Assembly (NCBI GenBank): GCA_028819945.1
Contig: JAPPKQ010000050.1
Coordinates: 1 to 29,579 of the forward strand
Direction: 5' to 3'
Length of the DNA stretch: 29,579 bases
Origin: a bacterium
GTDB lineage: Bacteria; Actinomycetota; Acidimicrobiia; Acidimicrobiales; CATQHL01
A program made the position numbers and the translations under genes. Shown piece by piece: positions 23,494 to 29,579 of this stretch; within the stretch, counting starts at the first letter, position 1; each line of letters begins with the position of its first letter. The notes below the pieces were generated by a model. It was given only the letters and a program-made list of their open reading frames with translations, made no database searches and was not told the DNA's origin.

Positions 23494-24536
23494 CAGCCCG
23501 CCTGGGCCTCGGCCTGTGCGGCCCGTCGCCGCCGCACGGCCCGGAACTTGATGGTGACCAGGAACGCCACCATGCCGTGCAGCAGCACCAGGGCGGGCGG
23601 CGGCAGGTCGGTCACGATCGGCAGGAACAGGATGGCCGCCTGCAGGCCGCCGAAGAAGATGGCGGCCACCACCGTGCCCCACACGTTCAACAGGCCGACG
23701 AGTGCCACCACGACGGCGGTGAAGCCGACCTCGGGCGAGAACCCGGTGACCAGCCGCGCCGCGGGGCCGTACAGCTCCACGGCGCCGGCCAGCCCGGCCA
23801 GCGCTCCCGACAGGGCGAAGGCACCCAGGCCCACGCGGCGTACGTTGATACCCTGCCAGCGGGCCATCGTGGCGTTGCGCCCCACCAGGGTCATGGTGAG
23901 CCCGAAGCGCGTGCGTTCCAGCACGAGCCACACGAGCACCGTGACGCCCGCCACCAACAGCAGCACGGTGAGCGACACGCCCGAGCCGCCGGTGAGGCGG
24001 AAAGCCTCGGGGATGCGCTCGCTGGCAGCGGTCTGGCCGGTGCCCTGCGGGTTGCGCATCGGCCCGGCGGTGAGGTACTGCAGCACCAGAGCGCCGATGA
24101 AGCTCATCATCAGGGTCGTGAGAACCTCGTCGGTGCCGAAGCGCACCCGCAGCCAACCCGGGAACAGCGACCACAGCACCCCGGCGAGCATCGCCGCCAG
24201 CGTCCCGCAGAGGATCACCAGCCCGGCCGGGCCCTCGCGCCAGCCCAGCGAGATGGCCAGCGCCGAGCAGGCGCCCATGTAGAACTGCCCTTGGCCGCCG
24301 ATGTTGAAGAATCCGGCCCGGAAGCCGATCACCACGCCGAGCGCGATCAGCAGCAGCGGGATCGCCCAGCGGATCGACGAGGTGGACGCTCCGGTGGCGG
24401 TGATGGCGCCCTGGATGATCCCCGAGAGGACGTCGCCCACGCTGTAGCCGCTGACCCGCAGGATCAGCGCGGTGATCAGGAACGACACGACGACGAGGAC
24501 CACTGTCGAGGCGGCGCGCCGCAGCCCGCTGGTCAT
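23493..24536 (-). CDS. BMP-family ABC transporter permease (NupP/YufP-like)
   Basis: This 347-residue permease of the same family as its downstream partner shows FRAGFFNIGGQGQFYMGA, FGTDEVLTTLMMSF and PEVGFTAVVVALVGLLNVWG, all typical of the first permease of nucleoside/simple-sugar-like BMP systems. It has a long first membrane segment right after a short basic N-terminus (MTSGLRRAAS). ATG 24536 follows the ATPase stop by 69 bases; this gap is a diverged copy of the ATPase end plus the permease start (see the repeat entry). Family and role are secure; substrate (nucleoside, purine base or related) is inferred from the family. Confidence 0.93.
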   Translation of the reverse strand: MTSGLRRAASTVVLVVVSFLITALILRVSGYSVGDVLSGIIQGAITATGASTSSIRWAIPLLLIALGVVIGFRAGFFNIGGQGQFYMGACSALAISLGWREGPAGLVILCGTLAAMLAGVLWSLFPGWLRVRFGTDEVLTTLMMSFIGALVLQYLTAGPMRNPQGTGQTAASERIPEAFRLTGGSGVSLTVLLLVAGVTVLVWLVLERTRFGLTMTLVGRNATMARWQGINVRRVGLGAFALSGALAGLAGAVELYGPAARLVTGFSPEVGFTAVVVALVGLLNVWGTVVAAIFFGGLQAAILFLPIVTDLPPPALVLLHGMVAFLVTIKFRAVRRRRAAQAEAQAG

Positions 24537-24635
24537 CGCACGGCCCCTGTCATGACCTCACCGGCGACGTCGGCGCCGCGCCGGCGGCCCTCAGTTGGCC
24601 GCCGGTCATCGCACAGCCCCGGTCATGGCATCACC
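24531..24635 (-). repeat. Diverged tandem duplication of an operon junction, period 73 bases
   Basis: Positions 24531-24562 and 24604-24635 match at 28 of 32 bases by my alignment. On the coding strand both copies read as the end of the ATPase gene (MTGAVR, stop) with an ATG overlapping the stop. The copy nearer the ATPase is its true end and is followed by a dead mini-frame (MTGGQLRAAGAAPTSPVRS, stop); the second copy leads into the real permease (MTSGLRRAAS). The segment from ATPase end to permease start was evidently duplicated, then drifted. Confidence 0.7.
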
Positions 24636-26267
24636 AACCGCTCGCCGGTCGTACGGCCCGTCGAATCGGGCGACGATCTGTCCGCCGTACATCACCAGCA
24701 GCCGGTCGGACAGCTCGAACAGCTCGTCGAGGTCCGAGGAGATCAGCAGCACGCCGGCGCCGGCGTCGCGCAGGCCCCGCAGCGAGCGACGCACGAACTC
24801 GGTGGCGGCGAAGTCCAGGCCGCGGGTCGGCTGCGCGGCCACCAGCGCCTCCAGCCCCGAGTCCAGTTCGCGGGAGAGGATCAACCGCTGAATGTTCCCT
24901 CCGGAGAGGCTCTCGGCGGGTTGGGTGACGTTGTCGTAGCGCACCCGCCAGCGGTCCATCGCCTGGGTCGCCTGCCACTTGTACTGGCGTAGCGAGATCA
25001 GCGGGCTGCGCCGCTGCCACCAGTCGTTGAGAAGTCGCGCCATCTGCCGCGGACCGCGGTCCGACGACCCGGGCGAATGGACTGAATGCACCCATCCGCG
25101 GCGAGGCGGATAAAGGGTTTCCAGCCCTTCTCGACCGATTAGACGCAGCGCCGACTGGTTCAGCCACAGCGGCGCGCTCTGGCTGACGCCCTCCGTGTTG
25201 CGGTCGAAGGGCACCAGGCGCAATCCCCGCATCCGCCGCCGCGCAGGTGCCGCGGCGGTCATCTCGTCGCCGTCGATGTGGATGGATCCCTCGCTGAGCG
25301 GGCTCAGGCCGGCGATCACCGACACGAGGCTGCGCTGCCCGTTGCCCTCCACGCCGGCGACCCCGACGATCTCGCCCGCCTCAACCCGGAGGTCTACGCC
25401 GCTCAGACCCGGTTCGAAGGCCGACTCACCGCTCGATACGCCCGCCAATTCGAGGAGCGTCTCCTGGTCGTGGGCTATAGCCCGCACGCCGACTTCGTCG
25501 TCGGCGTGATCCGCCGGGCCGACGATCGCGTCGCTGAGGCGACCTTGAGACACTTCGGACATCTCGGCGGGGCCCAGTACCAGTTCGCCGTCGCGCAGCA
25601 CGCTGACGGTGTCGGCCACCGCCGCAACCTCGCGGAGCTTGTGCAGGACGACGAGGACCGTGACGCCGCTGTCGCGCAGGTGCCGCAGCCGCTCGAAGAG
25701 CGCGTCGGTGGCCACCGGCGTCAACAGGGCCGTGGGCTCGTCCAGCAGCAGCACGGACGCCTCCGTGGCCAGGGCGCGGACGATCTCGAGGGACTGGCGG
25801 GCCTCGACGGGCAGGTCGCGGATGCGCGTCGACAGCGCGGCGGTCCCGCCGATCTCGGCCACGTCGTCGCGCCAACGTTGCTGGAGGTCGCCGCGGCGGT
25901 AGACGGCGCGGCCCCCCGGCCGGGCCGCGGTCAGCTCAAGAGCCTCCGCCACGGTGAAGGAGGGCGGCAGCGAGAAGTGCTGGTGCACCATCGCCAGGCC
26001 GGCGGCCTTGGCGGCGCTCACGTCGCCCGGCGGGATCTCCTTCCCGGCGATGTGGACGTCGCCGGTGTCGGGCACCTGCAGGCCGCCAAGCACTTTGGCG
26101 AGGGTGGTCTTGCCGGCACCGTTCTGGCCGACGAGGGCGTGGATGCGCCCGGGCGCCAACTCCAGGCTGACGCCGTGCAGCGCCCGGACGGCGCCGAAGG
26201 AGACGCCGAGCGACCGGCAGCGAACCGCCGGGGCCCCGGCGGGAGCCGGTCCGCTCGGCGCCGTCAT
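24606..26267 (-). CDS. BMP-family ABC transporter ATP-binding protein, double ATPase (NupO/YufO-like)
   Basis: This 553-residue fused double ABC ATPase drives the permeases encoded after it. Domain 1 has Walker A GQNGAGKTT (47-55), MVHQHFSLPPSFTVAEALEL as the Q-loop region, a weak signature LPVEARQSLE, and Walker B LLLDEPTALLTP. Domain 2 has a degenerate P-loop GVEGNGQRS, the signature SLSGGN and QPTRGLDF in place of a full Walker B, as is usual in this family. ATG 26267 is chosen, as GAGAGGA lies upstream and the 19-base gap to the lipoprotein stop fits. An in-frame stretch at residues 376-405 has codon use unlike its surroundings (CTA, CTT, TAT, CCT, TCA), which may be an inserted linker. 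Confidence 0.93.
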   Translation of the reverse strand: MTAPSGPAPAGAPAVRCRSLGVSFGAVRALHGVSLELAPGRIHALVGQNGAGKTTLAKVLGGLQVPDTGDVHIAGKEIPPGDVSAAKAAGLAMVHQHFSLPPSFTVAEALELTAARPGGRAVYRRGDLQQRWRDDVAEIGGTAALSTRIRDLPVEARQSLEIVRALATEASVLLLDEPTALLTPVATDALFERLRHLRDSGVTVLVVLHKLREVAAVADTVSVLRDGELVLGPAEMSEVSQGRLSDAIVGPADHADDEVGVRAIAHDQETLLELAGVSSGESAFEPGLSGVDLRVEAGEIVGVAGVEGNGQRSLVSVIAGLSPLSEGSIHIDGDEMTAAAPARRRMRGLRLVPFDRNTEGVSQSAPLWLNQSALRLIGREGLETLYPPRRGWVHSVHSPGSSDRGPRQMARLLNDWWQRRSPLISLRQYKWQATQAMDRWRVRYDNVTQPAESLSGGNIQRLILSRELDSGLEALVAAQPTRGLDFAATEFVRRSLRGLRDAGAGVLLISSDLDELFELSDRLLVMYGGQIVARFDGPYDRRAVGDAMTGAVR

Positions 26268-26286
26268 CGGTTGGAGATTAGTCCTC

Positions 26287-27462
26287 TCAGAGTTCGGGGT
26301 TGAAGGGGACCTCCAGCGACCCGTCCTTGATGGCCGAGCGTGCCGCATCGACCTCGCCGAGCGTGGCGTTGATGATGTCCACCATCTCGGCTGGCCCGCT
26401 CTCGAGGAAGTTGGGGCTGACGACGAGGTCCACTCCGCCCTCGGCCACACCGGCCCCGACGTAGCCGGGGGTGTAGTCGTCGCTGATTGCGTGCTCCACC
26501 TGGGCGTGGAGAATTTCGGCCCAGTACAGCAGAACGCTGGCGATCACGTTCGGGCTGTCGAAGTAGTTCACCGAGCCGCCGATCACGTAGCCGCCCTTCT
26601 CCTCGGCGGCCTGGATGACGCCGAGGTCGGTGGCCGCGGCGTCGGTCATGATGATGTCCACGCCGCCGTCGTACAGCGCCGCACCCAGCTCGCGTCCCTT
26701 GGCGGGATCCTCGAAAGAGTCGGCGAAGGCGGCCTCACCGGTGATGGCGGAGTTCTTGGTCTGCGCCGCCGCCACGAAGGCGTTGTAGTCGGCGTTCAGC
26801 GGCGGGATGGACACACCGCCCACGAAGCCGACCTTGCCCGTGGTGTTGAGCGCCCCGGCCAGGATGCCGGCCAGATAGGTGCCCTTGTAGTAGTCGAACC
26901 CAATGGAGACCAGGTTGTCGATGCCGCCCTCGAACCCGAAGATGTGGATCCAGCGGGTGTCGGGGAAGTCGGGCGCCACGAGCGTGACGACCTCCTGCAT
27001 GGGCGGGAACGTCACGGCGATGATGTCGGTGCCCTGGTTGGCGAGGTTGCGCAGGATCGTCTCGAAGGTCGACGGGTCCGTCGCCTCGATGAAGGTGGTT
27101 TCGGCGCCGAAGTCGGCCTCCACCAGTCCCAGTCCTCGAACGAGGTCGTCGATGGGTCCCAGGTCGCCGGCGCGCTGGTTGGCCACGAGGGCGACCGTGA
27201 GCGGCTCCTCCGGTGCCGGTGCCGGTGCCGGTGCGGGCTCGGGCGGGGGCGGCGGCTCGGGCACCGGTGCGGGCTCGGGCGCCGGTGCAGGCTCAGGTGG
27301 GGGCGGCGGCTCGGGTGCGGGCTCCGGCGAGGGTGCCGGTGCCGGAGCGGGTTCGGGAGCGGGCGCCGGTGCTGCGGTCGTCCCGCCGTCGTCCCCGCCG
27401 CAGGCTGCCGCAACCAGTGCGACGGCCACCAAGAGGGCCAAGAAAGTGCGTCGATGTCTCAT
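26287..27462 (-). CDS. BMP/PnrA-type ABC transporter substrate-binding lipoprotein
   Basis: This 391-residue lipoprotein has a signal peptide (MRHRRTFLALLVAVALVAAA), a lipobox Cys at 21 and a Pro/Ala/Glu stalk from about 29 to 85, then the BMP domain (LTVALVANQRAGDLGPIDDL, FGFEGGIDNLVSIGFDYYKG, GKVGFVGGVSIPPLNADYNA). Proteins of this family bind nucleosides or purine-related ligands outside the cell. The ATG at 27462 is chosen over the GTG at 27483 because GGGAGGA lies directly before it and the signal peptide begins there. It is the first gene of a four-gene minus-strand operon with the double ATPase and two permeases. The stalk contains an 18-residue internal repeat. Confidence 0.94.
   Translation of the reverse strand: MRHRRTFLALLVAVALVAAACGGDDGGTTAAPAPAPEPAPAPAPSPEPAPEPPPPPEPAPAPEPAPVPEPPPPPEPAPAPAPAPEEPLTVALVANQRAGDLGPIDDLVRGLGLVEADFGAETTFIEATDPSTFETILRNLANQGTDIIAVTFPPMQEVVTLVAPDFPDTRWIHIFGFEGGIDNLVSIGFDYYKGTYLAGILAGALNTTGKVGFVGGVSIPPLNADYNAFVAAAQTKNSAITGEAAFADSFEDPAKGRELGAALYDGGVDIIMTDAAATDLGVIQAAEEKGGYVIGGSVNYFDSPNVIASVLLYWAEILHAQVEHAISDDYTPGYVGAGVAEGGVDLVVSPNFLESGPAEMVDIINATLGEVDAARSAIKDGSLEVPFNPEL
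27231..27315 (-). repeat. 54-bp (18-residue) repeat in the lipoprotein stalk
   Basis: Near-identical stretches begin at 27231 and 27285, giving PEPPPPPEPAPAPEPAPV followed by PEPPPPPEPAPAPAPAPE in the protein. The surrounding DNA is a GGTGCC/GGGCTC-type low-complexity tract. Slippage or unequal recombination could vary the stalk length between strains. Confidence 0.7.
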
Positions 27463-27495
27463 CGGATCCTCCCTGTTCGACACGGTGTGTTCACG

Positions 27496-27520
27496 ATAGT
27501 ACAGATTTTCAATTCATAGA
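27496..27520 (-). promoter_or_regulatory. Putative promoter of the BMP importer operon
   Basis: An unusually AT-rich island (27496-27520) precedes the lipoprotein gene. On the minus strand TACTAT (27501-27496) is a good -10 candidate, 33 bases upstream of the ATG. No clear -35 hexamer is found at 16-18 bases; TTGAAA is present but only five bases from TACTAT. The call rests on the -10 match and on the composition change. Confidence 0.38.
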
Positions 27521-27563
27521 AGTGAAGCGGACTCGCCACAGACAGGGCAACTCACCGGGATCT

Positions 27564-27581
27564 GACGCTCATTTCAGCGTC
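27564..27581 (-). terminator. Stem-loop across the enoyl-CoA hydratase stop
   Basis: GACGCT (27564-27569) pairs with AGCGTC (27576-27581) around a 6-base loop that includes the stop codon at 27574-27576. A 6-bp stem without a T-run; weak terminator candidate. Confidence 0.25.
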
Positions 27582-28347
27582 CCCGCCAATGGGGGGCTCG
27601 CTTCTCGATGAAGGCCTGCACACCCTCGTCCCCGTCCTCGGAGTTCAGCACCTCGATGAGCGCCGGGAGGTTGGCCATGCGGGCGTCGGCGGCGGTCATG
27701 TGGGCGGTGCGGCGGATGATCTGCTTGATTGCCCGCAGCGAGAGCGGGGCGCAGGCCAGCAGGTTCTCCAGCCAGCGGTCGACCGCGGCGTCCAGGTCGG
27801 CAGCGGGGACCACCTCGTTGAGGAGGCCCAGCGCCAGCGCCTCGGTCGCGGTGAAACGGCGGCCGGTCAGCAGCACCTCCATGGCCCACTTGGCCGGCAA
27901 CTGGCGCGCCAGCGAGACGATCCCGCCGTCGAGGGGCAGGCGCCCCAGCCGCGGCTCGACGAAGCCCATCTCGGCGTTCTCCGAGGCCACCGCCAGGTCG
28001 CAACCCACCACCAGTTCCAGGCCGCCGCCGAGGGCGTAGCCGTTGACCCTGGCCAACACCGGCACGTCGAGGGATTCCCGCAACGTCAGGTGCCCGAAGC
28101 CGTCGGGGCGGGCCTGTAGCCAGTGGTCCATGCCGGTGCGGCCCTCGGCCTGCATGTCGTCGCCGGCGCAGAACGCCCGGTCGCCGGCGCCGGTGAGCAC
28201 CACGACCCGCACCGAGCGATCGGCCTCGATCGCCTCCCAGGCACGCCGCAGGTCCTCCTGGTGGGCCTCGTCGATGGCGTTCAGCCGCTCGGGGCGGTTG
28301 ATGGTGACCCGGGCGACGTGGTCGCTGACACTCAGATCGATGCTCAC
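27574..28347 (-). CDS. Enoyl-CoA hydratase/isomerase (crotonase) family protein
   Basis: This 257-residue crotonase-fold enzyme acts on an acyl-CoA. The oxyanion-hole stretches are AFCAGDDM (residues 58-65) and NGYALGGGLELVVGCD (102-117), which also carries one acidic residue (E111) at the usual position; a second is E131 in GFVEPRLGRLPLDGG, where the FVEP form replaces the common FGxPE. Because of that variation, hydratase, isomerase or another crotonase reaction cannot be chosen. ATG 28347 follows a 31-base gap after the CoA-transferase stop, so both genes form an operon. It ends ahead of the divergent-looking AT-rich control region of the BMP importer operon. Confidence 0.93.
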   Translation of the reverse strand: MSIDLSVSDHVARVTINRPERLNAIDEAHQEDLRRAWEAIEADRSVRVVVLTGAGDRAFCAGDDMQAEGRTGMDHWLQARPDGFGHLTLRESLDVPVLARVNGYALGGGLELVVGCDLAVASENAEMGFVEPRLGRLPLDGGIVSLARQLPAKWAMEVLLTGRRFTATEALALGLLNEVVPAADLDAAVDRWLENLLACAPLSLRAIKQIIRRTAHMTAADARMANLPALIEVLNSEDGDEGVQAFIEKRAPHWRGR

Positions 28348-28378
28348 CGCGTCGCTCCTCGGACCCTCGGGTCGATGT

Positions 28379-29579
28379 TCATGCCAGCACCCCCGCGGCG
28401 GTCAGGGCCTCGATCCGCTCGGGCGCGATGCCGTAGTCGGCCAGCGCCTCGGCGGCGCCCTCTCCGAGGCCGGGCGGCGGGCGGTGCGGCGTCGGCGGCG
28501 TGTCGGGCAGGTGCACCGGTGACGCCACCGATCGCAGCGGCGCCCGTCCGTTGCGGGGCATCTCGGTGATCATGGGCGCCGTGTGCGGATCCGACAGCGC
28601 CTCGGGGAGGGTCCGCACGGGGGCGCAGAGCACGTCGGCGGCCTCCAGTCGCTCGATCACCTCGGCGGTGCTGAAGCGCCCGATGGCATCGGTCAGCAGC
28701 GCCTGCAGGCGGCCCTTGTTGGCGGCCTGCGCCTCCATACCGGCGAAGTCCGGGTGCTCGGAGAGGTCCTCCAGACCCAGGGCCGCGCAGATGTCGCGCA
28801 GCGGATTCGGCTTGAAGGCGCCGACCAGCACGATCTCGCCGTCGCTGGTGGCGAACGTCCCCACCATCGGCATGCGCGCCCAGTTCAGGGTGGGGCGATC
28901 CATCAGCGCCATGGTGGCCTCGAGGATCTGCATCGCTAGCAGCGAGTCGTACAGCGACACCTCCACCCGCTGGCCACGGCCGGTCCGCTGACGCTGCAGC
29001 AGGGCCATGAGGATGCCCTGCACCATGTTCATCCCGGCGGTGTAGTCGGCGAGGCAGATGGGATAGATGGCAGTGGGGTGATCTTCGTGGGCTTTGTGCG
29101 ACATCGCTCCCGTCAGCGCCTGCGCCAGGATGTCCTGGCCGCCCTTGCGCACGTAGGCCCCCTTGCTGCCGAAGCCGGTGCCCTGCGCCCAGACGATGCG
29201 CGGGTTCAGGCCGGCCAGCCGCTCGTAGCCCAGCCCCAGGCGCTCCATGACCCCGGGTCGGTAGTTGTTGACCACCACGTCGGCGGTTCGCACGAGGTCG
29301 TCGATCAGCGCCAGGCCATCGGGCGCACGCACGTCGATGACGAGGCTGCGCTTGTTGCGGTTCACGGCCCCGAAGGCCGGGTGCTGGGTGCCGTCGGGGT
29401 CGACGAGGGCGTGGCGGAAGATGTCGCCGGTGCCGGGGCGCTCGATCTTCAGCACGTCAGCGCCGTGGTCGGCCAGGAGTTGAGTCGCGACCGGGCCCAT
29501 CATGATCTGGGAGAAGTCCAGGATCCTGATCCCGGAGAGGGGCTGATCGACCGGTTCGGCGGGCAGTGGATTCCGGCCC
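28379..29579 (-). CDS. Family III CoA-transferase, CaiB/BaiF/Frc type (5' partial)
   Basis: The frame is open to the window edge. The conserved opening LSGIRILDFSQIMMGPVA is present, with further residues before it, so the start lies just outside and the ATG at 29503 inside IMMGP is not the start. FGAVNRNKRSLVIDVRAPDG, VVVNNYRPGVMERLGLGYE, CLADYTAGMNMVQGILMALL (with the likely catalytic Asp) and GQRVEVSLYDSLLAM are diagnostic. The enzyme moves CoA from one acyl-CoA to a carboxylic acid. The following enoyl-CoA hydratase, 31 bases away, probably works on its product. Which acid is activated (carnitine-like, formyl, bile-acid-like or other) cannot be told. Confidence 0.94.
   Translation of the reverse strand, partial: GRNPLPAEPVDQPLSGIRILDFSQIMMGPVATQLLADHGADVLKIERPGTGDIFRHALVDPDGTQHPAFGAVNRNKRSLVIDVRAPDGLALIDDLVRTADVVVNNYRPGVMERLGLGYERLAGLNPRIVWAQGTGFGSKGAYVRKGGQDILAQALTGAMSHKAHEDHPTAIYPICLADYTAGMNMVQGILMALLQRQRTGRGQRVEVSLYDSLLAMQILEATMALMDRPTLNWARMPMVGTFATSDGEIVLVGAFKPNPLRDICAALGLEDLSEHPDFAGMEAQAANKGRLQALLTDAIGRFSTAEVIERLEAADVLCAPVRTLPEALSDPHTAPMITEMPRNGRAPLRSVASPVHLPDTPPTPHRPPPGLGEGAAEALADYGIAPERIEALTAAGVLA

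Noticed and set aside
27210..27366. GGTGCC/GGGCTC repeats as a CRISPR-like or regulatory repeat array
   Set aside because: The units are coding repeats for the Pro/Ala/Glu stalk of a lipoprotein, without unique spacers.
1..29579. A defence island or toxin-antitoxin system
   Set aside because: The Uma2-family gene and the vWA gene are the only genes sometimes seen in such settings, and no partner toxin, antitoxin, helicase or methylase is present.

Overview
The window is uniformly GC-rich, with frequent GTG starts, strong GGAGG-type ribosome binding sites and two lipoproteins with the N-terminal style seen in high-GC actinobacteria. A free-living or host-associated Actinomycetota, perhaps Acidimicrobiia-like, is the best guess; this is inference from composition and protein style only. 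There are no rRNA or tRNA genes, CRISPR arrays, insertion sequences or phage genes that I can recognise. Coding density is high.

Layout. 1-3255: the 3' part of a von Willebrand A lipoprotein-type gene, a Uma2-family nuclease-like gene with a palindrome in its leader, and an orphan secreted cysteine-containing protein on the minus strand. 3257-3755: a 500-base non-annotated stretch with a repeated motif and a stretch that reads like a gene remnant. 3756-9517: a catabolic block of acyl-CoA synthetase (-), SDR (+), a very odd 185-codon mosaic ORF (-), an IlvD/Edd sugar-acid-type dehydratase (-) and a divergent SDR (+).

9722-22534: a long plus-strand run that looks like one operon. It holds a CUT1-type sugar ABC importer (binding protein and two permeases), a 71-residue treble-clef zinc-finger-like protein, hydantoinase/oxoprolinase subunits A and B, another SDR, a large unrecognised alpha/alpha-barrel-like protein, a D-2-hydroxyacid dehydrogenase, and finally the UgpC/MalK-type ATPase. 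The hydantoinase module and the oxidoreductases lie between the permeases and their ATPase. This suggests that import, ring or amide opening and oxidation act on one substrate or substrate class.

22576-27462: a convergent minus-strand operon for a BMP/PnrA-type (nucleoside or purine-like) ABC importer: lipoprotein, double ATPase and two permeases. A diverged tandem duplication sits at the ATPase/permease junction. 27574-29579: enoyl-CoA hydratase and a family III CoA-transferase cut by the window end.

The most unusual items are the mosaic ORF at 6331-6888 (pieces resembling a Rieske oxygenase, a flavin reductase, a plant-type ferredoxin and a GST C-terminus, all in one frame), the composite hydantoinase/sugar-transport operon with its small zinc-finger protein, a permease with no canonical start codon behind an in-frame TAG, and the duplicated gene junction.
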